In this document: positions 34,401 to 45,043 of the stretch, piece after piece
Position numbering within the stretch: position 1 is the stretch's first letter
Layout of the letters: each line of letters starts with the position of its first letter
Source of the DNA: Pyrocephalus nanus
Taxonomy: Eukaryota; Chordata; Aves; Passeriformes; Tyrannidae
NCBI GenBank assembly: GCA_038380795.1
Contig: CM076260.1
Coordinates: 83,505,843 to 83,569,842, forward strand
Length of the DNA stretch: 64,000 nt
Direction of reading: 5' to 3'
The notes under the pieces: model-generated
Told to the model about the DNA's origin: nothing
Database searches by the model: none
The model's input: the letters and a program-made list of their open reading frames with translations, nothing else
Program-made: the position numbers and the translations under genes

Positions 34401-37400
34401 AGACAAAATGGCCCAAATAATTGTAAAACTGTACCAGAGGGATAGCTGTATCTTTTCTGCAAAGAGATTTGGGGAAAGGAAACGAGAAGCCAGGGGCTTT
34501 ACATTAGCTATTCCATACATAGACTGTAAAGGGTTAAATTAGGGGAGAGGCGGGTTTGACTTGATTTTACTTTTAACTTACAAAGATCTTAAAAGCCTGA
34601 AAATCTGGTGTGGAGTCTTGGCCCTCTCTTAAGAAAAACCAAAAATATCAACGAAAAAAAAAGGCCAAGAAGTTTCTACAAATCCCATATCCCTACTTTT
34701 TTTCAGGTAACCTACAGTTCATGGGTCCAGGATCAACAGGAGCTGTGAGCTGGTACTTCAGCCATTCTCCAGCCATTTGGAAGCCAGTTCGAGGGTCCAG
34801 ACGACAAGCCATCCTCATCACCTCTCCTTGCTGGGCTCGGAAAGCTGCAGTGAAAAATCACACACCAAAAAAACAAGCTGATGCTGCAAATTTTCCTCCC
34901 CCAGAGCTCACATCCAGCTTTGCAGGCCTGGGAACCATTATGGACTGTTGCTCTGGCAATTGCTGTGCAGTAAGCTCAGATACACAGTCAATAAACCAGA
35001 TGCAACAGGATGGGCAATTTTTGAAGTGGTTTAAGTGGGCTAAAAAAAATGATGGTTTAACATTATAAAAGGTGCAATTAAAATGCAATATGAGTTATGA
35101 AAATCTAGTCTAAATCCAGATTTACTACAACTAGGCGTCTGTTTTTCAATTTTAAAAATTCTTTGAACTCTAAATGTTTGCTACTTACAATTATCTTGGG
35201 ATACTTAAGTAGAAAAACAGTATTAGGTAACTGCCACTTCCTTCAGCTAAACACAGTTTTTCTAGATTATTCAACTAACAACAAGCTTATGTGAACACAA
35301 AAGCCCAGTCGTCTTGTTTTCAAAGATACTAAAAGCTAAGTACAGAAAAGGAATTTAATTTGTTTCAAAATATTCCAGTGCATGACCACACAAAAGAATC
35401 AGCTCTGCTGACTACAAATGCAACTTGCACTCTTTAATGAAGTTGTTTTATCAAGCAGTTTTATTCTGTGCTTCAAATCAGTTATGTTTTCTTATACATG
35501 TAATGCCTTCAACATATTTAACTCCCTAAAACTATTTCAAATTCTGGCTTTGTGTATTTACCTACTTTGTGGTTTCCACCCAAACAGTTTTATTATAGTA
35601 AGTAAAAAATAAACTATCCAATAAGCAATAAAAAATGCAACACTTATAATCTTCAGACAAACATACAAAGTAAAAATTTATGTAATTTATTAAGTATATT
35701 CTCCCACCCACCAAGGGAGTACCAAACTACATCTGCCAGTGAGAATCAACCTCAGTTTTGGGAATTAAAATACAAAACAAAAGATAAAATAACATTATTA
35801 ATACCCAGTGCTGGTTTAAGATCATGATTAAATTGGCCAATTAAATTGCTCAACTCTGGCTATTGGCACTGAATCAGAAGCTTCTTACCAGGGCCAAGAT
35901 AGATTTTCTTTCTGGAAAGACATTTAAAGTCTTTAGTAAGCTGCCTTCCTCTCCTAACCTGAGCATGACCCGAGGCTGTTTCATTTCCTCCTCTAGGTGA
36001 CCAAGAAACACACTTTCTTTGACACCAGGTAGCAAGTACTACCAGACCGTCTACCCATGCAGCAAGCAAAATAATAGCAAAAAGTAAGTAAAATTACATG
36101 CAGGAACTGCAACAGGAAAATCCTAATTAATTTACTCCAAAATCCAAGCTGAAAAAGTCAAGACACAAATGGAAGCTGCCAAGCCAATATGGCAGGCTCC
36201 AAGCTCAGCTAGTAGAAAGAAAGGCACAGACAACAGAATCCACAAAGGGTGAAGGCAACTTACAGTTGAAGAAGGCATTGAAGTCCTCATCACTGTCAAA
36301 ATCAAAGCGGGAGTATTCACAGATGGGGCTGTCTGTTTTAGAGGGAAAGCCAACCTGGAGACAAAGCGGATAAGGTCAGGGAGGAAGAGAAGTCACCCAC
36401 CACAGATAATACCAGCTTCAAGGAGATGAAGGCCGGAGGCAAGGAGCAGACAGGAAAACGCTGAGGTAGAACTGCCTGCTCAGTGGCCTCGAGATCGTGT
36501 CTCTGGCAGACACAATAAAAACGCAGTTTCTCCCCCACGACCCAGGCACCTTGTCACACCCAACCAGTCGCAGTTCCCACATACCTTCACTAGGCTGGTC
36601 ATAGATGCATGGAGATACCTGGGAATGATAGCCAGCAATAAGGGGTCACGGGACAGAACTTCATGCCGGAACAGGGCTCCCCACGTGACCTGGGTGGAAG
36701 AGCGCAGAAACTGGAGGGAGAAGAGAAAAAAGAGAGGAACAGAGAAGGATTTCAGTGCTAGAATTTCCACTGCTAACACTAAGCATTGCTATCAGAAAGC
36801 AACAGTAAATTATGCCAGCTATTCAGATGAGGCCAAGGCACCTTGCAGGCACAACTCAGATTTTCACAACACCAAAAATCTCCAAGTAAATAATAGGCCT
36901 GATTGCAAATTCTGCCTTTTCTACTCAGCACCTCTGTGTCAGGCATTGTTCCAGACAGGCTGGTAATGGAGTAGAAACCACTGCCTTCTGGGTCTTCAGC
37001 TGAAATGGAGAGCCTGGAGAGCAGTATTTGGCAGCTGAAGTTCTGCAGTATTCTACAGGTTAGCTCATTTACACCGACACACACGAGACTTTGAGCCCTT
37101 TACCTACCTGGCTGGGATGGGTTGTGAAGGCTAAAAATGACTCAAGGTATTTTCCAAAGTTGGCTGGTGTTTCCACATCACAATATGAGCCCTATGAGGA
37201 AGATCAACAATTTCAGACAAACTACTAACTCCGTGGCAGGCTGGGCTCACAAATGGTATGTTTCAAGGTAAAACAGGAGCACCACATGCAAGGCCCTAGA
37301 CTGTGAAAGAGCAGAGACAGAAATACTGCACAACTGATTTTTCATACCAGTACAGCCCAAGGAACATCAAGTTTTGCTGACCATGCTGTGTGTGCTGGAA

Positions 37401-40400
37401 ACACCACACCACCCCCATTCCAGAGTAAAGGGTGACTTCTCAGACAGTAGAGTTCCATTAAAACCGAATTCACAACCACCACTGCTGCTGCTGCCGTGAG
37501 TCACAATTTTACTCCTATTGGGTCAAGGCCACTCAGGGGTACCAAAGTAGAGCAATTCAAACTGCAGTATTTCACAGGTAAATACACCCAGACAATTTCA
37601 CTCCCATTTCTCTGTTTCCTGTATTTAACATATAAATTCAAGATTTTGCTGCTCCTCACTAATGGTAACATGACCTGGTGCCAGCAAGATCCTTGTTCTG
37701 AAGTTGTACAGCTCAGTGTTGCCTCTCTCAAGTGAATCTGGAGAGAGGACTCAAATCTCCATGTCATTACTTCATTATAGATAGACAGCTACCATTGCCT
37801 AACAGCAAGTGGAGTAACTGAAAGTAATAATGCACCTCTGATTGCTGTCAATTCTTTTAAGGGATAAATTCTCCAAGGTTGGTTTTGGTTTTCTCTTTCT
37901 CTCCCTGTGGGAATTTACTTTGCTATACAACTTTTACAGGCTGGCTGCCTCCATCTCCCCACAAACACGCAGGCTTCTCAACATGCCTGCTCTCAATATT
38001 GAAGCACTGAGCTAAATGGAGAGAGGTTCAGCAATCAGCATGGCATGAACAATACGAATTTGCATCTTCACCTCAACATTGACACAAAGCATTACAAAGA
38101 TGAACAGCAGGAACAAAACCCGTTTCTTCCTTTTGCTTGAGAGAATTTTGGTAGAATAACAAACAGGTACACTCTGAGTTATTTTTACAGGGGAATTTAA
38201 AATGCTTCAAATAGAGGAAGAATTTCCTGGAGTAGATTTTCTGTAGCAGTAGTCAGCAAGAAACTTGACCGCTTTCGAATGAAGTGCTAGCATTTTACAG
38301 AGGTTATAGGAGGTGGTTCTTGATGACAGCAAAGCCCTGGAATCATTCAGGTCCCTCCATTCTACATTCCTAAGACTTAGCAGAACACAGCTATCCCACT
38401 TAAAAGCAGAGCCATTTCTGCCTTTTCCAAATGTGTGGAGAGAACCCTACAGTTGCCAAACGTGCAGAGAGAACCCTGGTCCTACCTTAGATCAGGGTTG
38501 CCTCAAGCCTCAGCCCTAAAAACTAGCCTTGCCAGGGCTGCTGTTGGTATTAGTAAAGACTTACTAGCAACGCACATAGCTGGCTGCCCAATGCACACAA
38601 AACTTGGCAAAGTCTCTTCAAGAAAACATAGTGCTTCTCCACCAGGCCTTCTCCATCTGCTGTCCTGGGAATGAGGGGAGGGGGGAAAAACAGGATCACA
38701 GTTACTCATGCTGTAGGTAACAGGCACACTGCTGTCTATCTTCTAGATAAAAAGAGGACTAGAGCAATTTAATTTTATTGCAGTGGGATATTCTTTGCTA
38801 TTATCAAGAAGTACTGCTTTATTGGCATCTAAAACCTCTGAAATTGCCTCTCTGAAAGAGTCTCTCCTCTTGATCAGCTTCAGGCTAAAACAGAAAGCCA
38901 GGGAAGCTGTGACATTTGTCCTTCAACTATGTGATTTGAAAAAAAGCGCAGTTTTTCATGTTTTGCAAAAGAAATGGTGGTTTCGTTCTCTCCTATCCAG
39001 TCCCTCCTTCCCACAGTTAAGCAGCAATATCTTTTGCACTTACAAAGCCATCAGTGTGCAGTTTTGTGTGAAATCACAGTGGCGGGATGGTACTCACTGG
39101 GCAGCGGAGAGAATGCAGTGCATGGCGACGTCTCCAAACAAGACCATGAGAGGCTTCCGATCCTCCAGCTTACCCTACATGCAAAATGCCTCAATTAGAA
39201 CATAACCACTTATTCCCACCTATGTAACTATTTATTTCCATTGCAAGAAAAATTAGGAGATTCACAGTTTTCCTTCCAGCAGGGGGAGGGGCATTCAGTC
39301 CCCATATGATTTAAGTAAAAACTCGCCAAAAATTCTAAAATATTTCTTATGTAAAAAAAATTCTGCAAGCAATCCTACCACAGGAACTTTAAACCACAAA
39401 ACCGATCCTGAGACATTAACTCTGCTTCACGGAAGACTGGCTAGATACCTTCAGGCAGCTGATAAACATTCAGCCTTGACACTAAGGTGCTTGTGAATGT
39501 ATGGGTCAAATCACCTGTTTAGATCCTGCTGTCATGTCTCTGAGCTGCCAGGTGACACAGCTGATGACAGTATTTCCCACTTCACAGTTGTAGGAAGTGG
39601 GGGTAAAAAGTAAGAGGGGACCTCCAACCTCAAACTGCAAGCAGAGGCAAGCACAGAAGCTGGAGAGGGTTCCAACAGTTGCTGTATTGTGCTGGCATGA
39701 CATTCACACCAAATTTGATGAACATAATCAGCAAAATTTGAATTCTATTTCTTAAATAAAAGGGCAAATATATCATTGCTCAATCGAAAGAATTATATCG
39801 AAAAATAGGAGGAAGATAAAAGGGAGCTAGAGAGGCTGGGGAGGAATAACTCACTTTCCTGCTGACAGCAATCAGAAGACACTCTGCTGCTCCAACTTGG
39901 AGTTCAGGCTCATTTAGGAGTAGACACAACATCTCCAAGAGCTTGCAGTTGTCTGCTGTGATATGGCTTAGGGCTACCCAGTCAATGTAGCCAGCCAAAG
40001 TGTTGAGTGCTGCTATCCCCACACGGCAGTTTGCCTGGGCCTGTGAACAGAGAGGAGGCAAGAGGTCAGAGACAGAGAAAAACACCAATTCCCATCTAAA
40101 GCCATCCACTCCCTGGAATAACAGTGCCAAGAACCCCCTGGCAAAGCGAAAAATTTGGACCCTTCTGCTGTTACACCTCACTTCTCAATGCATTTGTATT
40201 ATGAGGGGGGAAAAAAGCCATCTGTAAATGAGAGCAGGCAATAGACTCCAAAGCCAGGGAAAAGCCTAGTTCTAAACAACTTGCATATTAAGAATGATTA
40301 ACGCACTAACTCCCATATAGCTCCACTCACCTTTGGCTCCTGAGCCAGATCAGTCTTCTGAAAAAGAAAGAAGAGGTTAAGTAAGTGAACAGCTACAGCA

Positions 40401-43400
40401 CACACTTTCACCCAGCCACTGCTGGAAAGACAGACAGAACAGCTCCCTAGTGGAAGAGGCTGCATCAGAGTCTCCCACTTAAGACATTGCTGAAGCCAAC
40501 AAAACCACCTCCACAGCCCCCTGAGAGGTAGGACAACAGGACTCTGAATTGCAAGTTAAGCCACACCTTCCTTCTCATCCAAAAGATAACACTCCAGTCA
40601 GCAGGCACCAGGGAGACATAGGGGACAAGAAGGAAAGGCATTTTGGTACTTCCTGGAGGCCTCCAGGGAAGACACTTTTCACCTTCAAGAGCATCTTACA
40701 TCCAAAAATCAGACTCTGAAAAATGCTGGTGGCTTTTATGTGCCAAGATTCAGGTCTGAAAAGGGTGATTTGTCCATGGTCAGAAAGGCAGCTGGAGAGA
40801 GCTGGGGCAACAGCTTACAGCCTGACTCCCAGTCCCAGAGACTTAACAGCAACAATGCACTGCTTGCACTATCCTTTTGCCTAATTCAAGTGAGTCCCTC
40901 AGACACTTGGATTTGATTTGTTTTTCAGATGCAAAGGCACCACAAGCAAGGTTTAGGTTTGGAAATTCTGTCCATCAATCTATTCATTACAATAAGTTTA
41001 AGGTAACTGGCTTGTGTCTCAAACATTGAATAAATGACCCACCTTATAAACATGCTTATCAATTAATCCATCATACTTATAAGCAGATTATCACGGTCTT
41101 AGGGAGTTGTCTATCATCTCCCTTAGTATGCAGACGAGAGTGAACATCCAACCCTCAGAATTTACTCTGTGCAAAAACATCCCAAAGATCTGCTAACCTG
41201 TGGAGTGGTGAGGACTTCTTGTTCCTGGGGTGCTCCAACCTTGCCAATCAGAAAGATTCCACCATTAGCAGAAGCAGCCACACTTCAGAGTCTCAAGCAT
41301 TGCAATGTAAACCTTACCTGGAAATGCATTTCAACTAGACTACAAAACACACCAGGGTCACCCACCCACCACCAGGAACTGCACTGCTCTACAGGGGAGT
41401 TTGTTCAGCCTCTCAGTGCATCAGGAAAATTACAGAAATCAGGCAGGAGAGGGTTTTTCTTTGTCTCCCAGTTTCTATATTTAGTATAACTCTGGATTTT
41501 AATTCACAGAAAAAACCCCCACAAGAGATACACCTAAGCAACTTGTTGCTAGTTTGGTTTCTCAATTGTGCTTCACTTTTAAATCCACCTCCTTCTCACA
41601 GGAACACACTGGGGTAGAAACCTCCTTTGCCATCCATCATGACCAACCTGCACATCTCTGACTACTTACTGTAGGTAAGAATTCAGGAAAGAAGTTCTCT
41701 TTACACAAAAAGGAAGAGCGCTCCTCACCACAGCCTGACATTAAAAAGGGCTTCCTAACTTGAGCTCATGGAGAAAAGGACCAGAGGCCCAGACGCATGT
41801 TGAGACATGAGAAACTCATGTGTTTTGGTGTATCACCTCAAATACACCGCTGAAGCATGAGAGAGCAGACACAAGTCCAAGTCTACCTGTTTCTGCCACA
41901 AGCACATCTTCATTTTGCTAGGCCGTACACCCCTGGTGTCGGCAGAGCATTCCAACAATAAGGACAAAGCGAATATCCGTTCAAGCCACTTACACTAGCA
42001 ATATCAAACTATCAACATTAAATCTGTCAAATTGGTGTGTTCAGTCTCTTTTACCACACCAGCTTCCCAGGCATATCCCTACCTTACAGTGACAGCAACA
42101 GATTTCACAGTTTCTGCACCTGCTTCCCCAACACCTAAATGCCACCAGCACTGACTGAACCCAAGGAAGGGAGACTCTTACCATGCATCTGTACTTGTTG
42201 ACGTTCTGCTGCAGGGCAGTTACTAGGAAGCTGAAGATCTTCTCCATGTTCTGGGTGAGGGTTTGCTGGATGTCTCGTCGCCGCTGGGTAGGCAGAGTTT
42301 GAAAAGTAACCACATCCTCTGCCAAACGTAGGAGGATGAACATCACCAGTTCTGTCTGGGTTTCCTGATGTCCCAAAATGAAATACGCTCTATCAGCACA
42401 GCCCAAACATTAAAAATCTCTAGAGGCTAGCTCAAAGATGTGAAGAGAAAGCGAGCATGCATGAAGATACAAGTCACACCTTGGGAAAACAAGACAGGAG
42501 GATGGTCCTCTCTCTGTCAAAGCCATCTCTTAGAATAGCTTAATCTTACAGGGATTTTTGAGTCCATCATCAGCCCGTCTCACCTGACCACTAGTGAGTC
42601 AGGGTGATGGAAGACTGAACCCCACACCGTGAGCAAGCGAAAGAGAACAGACAGTTGTGACTCATACCCCTTGCTTGGAGAGGGTATCCAGTTCCTTTAG
42701 CATGTCAGGCCAGTGCTGAGGCCATTCACGCTTGATCATCTCCACCACAATGCGAGACAGAACATCCTTGATGTGACTTTCCTCCTCCAGGATACTTTGA
42801 GTTCCCTGTGACAGAAAGAGGGCAGAGTTATACAAAACAGCGAACAAAAGGCATTTATAATTCTGACCTGGGAAGCACAGTGTTTCCAAATATTCTAAAC
42901 CACAGAAACTAAAAACAACAAAACAAAACACAACATTGGGCAGTTCTTCATTGCAGCTACCTTAGATGACACTCCTACACTCCCAAGCATCCATAACTAG
43001 TGAATTCTGGGAATCAGAGGGATTTTCCTCAAAAGATGGTCACTTGGTCACAAAAGCAATCACAACAACAGAGAAAACACAACTAAGATAATGACTTTAG
43101 TATTCTTGCAAAGGATAAGAACATCCAAAGTTACTGAATTTCCTCCTAAGAAAAGAAAAAGTACCTTATATAAGTTATACAAGCCTCACAACTTCCTGCC
43201 ATGTGAGGTGACATGGTTATTCACCTGACAAGACAGAGAAAAGCACTGAAACAACCAGAGATGCATAGGGAAAAAGCAATGAAATGAAGAATTGAATTCA
43301 GGTCCTCTATGCTAATTAACTGGCGTACTTTTTCCATTCGCTCCCGAATTTTATCTTCTTTATTAGGTTAGATGTTAGGAAGAAATTCTTTACAGAGAGG

Positions 43401-44785
43401 GTAATCAGGCATTGGAACGGCCTCCCCAGAGAGGTGGTGGATTCACCATCCCTGGAGGTTTTTAAACAGAGATTGGACGTGGCCCTTAGTGCCATGATAT
43501 AGTAATTGGAGTTGGATCAGGGGTTGGACTCGATGATCTTGGAGGTCTTTTCCAACCCAATCTATTCTATGATTCTATGATTCAAGTGAGAGACTTTCAG
43601 AGCTCAGCATGGGGTAGCAAGTACTTACACTGGATATGAGGCCCATAACATTGTTCTTTAGATAAACTTTTTCTAGGCGAGGCATATTGTTCCAGCGGTA
43701 TCTGTTAAACACAAACAAACAGGGCACCAAGTCAAAACACTTGTAAAGATCTCTGAGTGGCTTCTTTACTTAAACTAGAGACACTACAGCTCTCTGCCTC
43801 TACCAGCACCCAATCCCTTAATGAAAAGGCTGAGTTAAAACTGCTGTTGGCAAATGGGCGTGCCCCACCGAGGTCAACAGACACAGCAGCAAAAGCACAA
43901 AGCAAAGCACAAAGCATCAGGTCTGTGGAGGCAGCAGAGAAAGGAATCTCAGAACTGAACTAATACAAAGCCTCTTTGTTAGCACCAGGCTAATGACAGA
44001 GAACACTGCAAAGACCTACTAGTAACCCAGTGGGTTTATTTACATCTTGTGATGTCAACGTGTCTTTGAGCCCTGTGAATTAACCTTCCTAACCCGCCTG
44101 AGAGCCAGTCTCCCCTCTCCTTCTTTAACAGAGGAGAAAAAGACCAAAACAGGACAGTAACTGTCCTCGGATGCAGAAGTTTCCCTGCATCCTGGAAGTG
44201 TCTCCCAGGCGCGGGAGGCGCTGGAATGGGCGCAGACCCCACGCCAGCGGCGTGGGGGCAGCAGGCCGGGACCCTTGGCCCGTCCGGGACGAGGACAAGT
44301 CGCCTTACTTGACCACATGCTCCAGGATTTGCAGGCCGAAGTGCCGGACGATAGCCGTCTGCGTCTTCTCCGCCAGCTTCAGCCCGCAGGGCACGCAGAT
44401 GGGGCACTTCTCCTTGAACTCCTCGCAGAACTGCGGGAGGGAGCGAGACCGGCACACGCAGTTACACACCGGGACAGGAGCTGGCAGCCCTACCCCTGGG
44501 GCAGCCGCCCGACAGCCCCGCCGCCTCCCCCCGCCTGCCGACGGCTCTCAGCGCCTCAGGGGTCGCCCGGGACTCGCCCGTCCCCGCTCTAGCCCAGCCC
44601 GGGGCCGCAGGGACGGGGTGCCCGCGTGGCCGGAGCCTGGCGCCCTCCCTCCACCCGCCCCTGCCCGGCCGGGCCGGTACCTTGAGGGCCTCCAGGCGGT
44701 AGCGCTGCGTGGACGCGGGGTCCATGATGACGGTCACGGCCTTCACCAGCTGCTCGCAGAGGCCGCTCACCTGCTCGGCGGACAT
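16485..44785 (-). CDS. XPO5: XPO5, exportin-5, RanGTP-dependent pre-miRNA/dsRNA nuclear export receptor
   Basis: Thirty-two coding exons join in frame into 1,199 aa (human 1,204). Transcript order: 44681-44785, 44309-44430, 43629-43701, 42668-42805, 42182-42364, 40331-40357, 39855-40040, 39098-39174, 38565-38664, 37108-37191, 36585-36710, 36264-36354, 34716-34844, 33866-33981, 32772-32927, 32323-32364, 31610-31699, 30127-30326, 29423-29522, 28370-28551, 23503-23603, 22333-22429, 21658-21794, 20950-21047, 20427-20473, 20156-20250, 19231-19293, 18661-18743, 17807-17914, 17489-17626, 17164-17328, 16485-16625. The protein begins [19 protein letters not shown] and ends FNVLFEA. Family blocks seen include [18 protein letters not shown] (Xpo1-like region), [57 protein letters not shown] and [16 protein letters not shown], consistent with an all-HEAT-repeat exportin. 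It carries hairpin pre-miRNAs out of the nucleus with RanGTP (family knowledge). Exon 6 is a 27-nt microexon; intron 23 looks U12-type; the intron 22 acceptor is AAG. An in-frame upstream ATG at 44,857 lies in the promoter and has no homology, so I did not use it. Confidence 0.97.
21048..21657 (-). other. XPO5: U12-type (minor spliceosome) intron, XPO5 intron 23
   Basis: On the minus strand the intron begins GTATCCTTCC, close to the U12 donor consensus RTATCCTTT. It contains TTCCTTAAC at 21,060-21,068, an exact match to the U12 branch-site consensus. The branch A lies about 13 nt before the CAG acceptor, within the short spacing minor introns require, and there is no long polypyrimidine tract. 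It splits the codon for Arg888 after its first base. Reading the donor elsewhere would break the conserved join [13 protein letters not shown]. Confidence 0.9.
22885..23037 (+). mobile_element. MIR/CORE-SINE-like fragment in XPO5 intron 21
   Basis: The order CCTCATTTTACAGAT, then an A/G-rich stretch, AAGCAGCTTCCCCAAAG, a GTCAGGACCC block, AAATTAAACCTCAG and a final CACTTTATCCACAAGGCCACC follows the MIR consensus (TTTTACAGATGAGG, CTTGCCCAAGGTCAC, CAGAGC, GAACCCAGG, CTTTCCACTACACCAC). It is diverged, as expected for an ancient amniote SINE. Confidence 0.7.
23604..28369 (-). other. XPO5: XPO5 intron 20, the longest in the window (4.8 kb)
   Basis: Nothing beyond intron sequence is supported. Open frames up to 321 codons occur on the plus strand (around 23,390-24,355), but they show no conserved composition and one runs antisense across XPO5 exon 21. 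No CR1 tail or RNA gene was seen. Confidence 0.6.
34845..36263 (-). other. XPO5: XPO5 intron 12, AT-rich segment
   Basis: About 35,090-35,870 is clearly more AT-rich than the rest of the gene and lacks CpG. No coding, RNA or repeat family could be recognised. It may be an old decayed insertion or simply neutral intron. Confidence 0.4.
40331..40357 (-). other. XPO5: XPO5 exon 6, 27-nt microexon
   Basis: Nine codons (KTDLAQEPK, residues 208-216) sit between an AG acceptor and a GTGAGT donor, in phase 0 on both sides. They match the position of human VKTDTSQESK, between NVNKY and AQANCRVG. Being 27 nt and phase-symmetric, it can be skipped without a frame change. Confidence 0.88.
40757..40870 (+). 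mobile_element. Probable MIR-like SINE fragment in XPO5 intron 5
   Basis: GGTGATTTGTCCATGGTCAG, GCAGCTGGAGAGAGCTGGGG and CCTGACTCCCAGTCCC occur in the order and spacing of the 3' half of MIR-type SINEs (TGACTTGCCCAAGGTCAC, AGAGCTGGG, CTGACTCCCAGTCC). It is more degraded than the other two copies. Confidence 0.5.
43180..43322 (+). mobile_element. MIR/CORE-SINE-like fragment in XPO5 intron 3
   Basis: GCCTCACAAC, TGTGAGGTGACATGG, TTATTCACCTGACAAGA, and near the end GAATTGAATTCAGGTCCTC follow the MIR order (CTCACAACAACCCTGTGAGG, TTATCCCCATTTTACAGA, GGGATTCGAACCCAGGTC). It ends about 40 bp before the CR1 copy in the same intron. Confidence 0.65.
43361..43583 (+). mobile_element. CR1 LINE, short 3' end, in XPO5 intron 3
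   Basis: It opens with TTAGATGTTAGGAAGAAATT, continues with GGCATTGGAACGGCCTCCCC and GTGGTGGATTCACCATCCCT, then GACTCGATGATCTTGGAGG, and ends TTCTATGATTCTATGATTC, the octamer-type tail of bird CR1. It is antisense to XPO5, and its 3' tip lies 45 bp from the exon 3 splice donor. Confidence 0.95.
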
Positions 44786-44856
44786 GGCGGCGGCGGCGGG
44801 CGCGCGCCACCGGCCACCCACGGGCGCACGAGCGGGGCGGCCGGAACACAGCTCCA

Positions 44857-44866
44857 CGCATGCGCC
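44857..44866. promoter_or_regulatory. NRF1-like site
   Basis: CGCATGCGCC matches the near-palindromic NRF1 consensus (YGCGCATGCGCR) over its core. It is typical of TATA-less housekeeping promoters and lies closer to XPO5. Confidence 0.6.
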
Positions 44867-44919
44867 GGGGGCGCTGTGCGCCGCCGGGGCGGGGACACAT
44901 ATGCACGTATCCAGCGGGA

Positions 44920-44934
44920 ACTACAACTCCCGGC
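44920..44934 (+). promoter_or_regulatory. ZNF143/STAF-like site
   Basis: ACTACAACTCCCGGC matches the left core of the ZNF143 binding motif ACTACAAYTCCCAGMRTGC. Such sites are enriched in bidirectional promoters. It lies between the XPO5 and POLH start codons. Confidence 0.65.
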
Positions 44935-45043
44935 GCGCCCCGCGCGCGGCGCGGCCGACGCATCCGTGACTACGGGTGCCGCGGGGCGGGGCGGGGCTCT
45001 CGATCATTCAGCCCGCCGGGCGCGAGCCGCTGGCGGCGGCGGG

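Larger units (their letters stand above)
44786..45043. promoter_or_regulatory. Bidirectional XPO5/POLH promoter in a CpG island
   Basis: The two divergent start codons are 258 bp apart, inside a CpG island of about 44,170-45,740. No TATA box is evident near either start. The interval holds tandem GC boxes (44,983-44,997), an NRF1-like site and a ZNF143-like site. The XPO5/POLH head-to-head arrangement also exists in human. Confidence 0.82.

Noticed and set aside
34712..34716. Alternative XPO5 exon 13 donor at AG/GTTACC
   Set aside because: Using it would create a stop at the start of exon 14; the donor AACT/GTAGGT keeps the conserved frame into [17 protein letters not shown].
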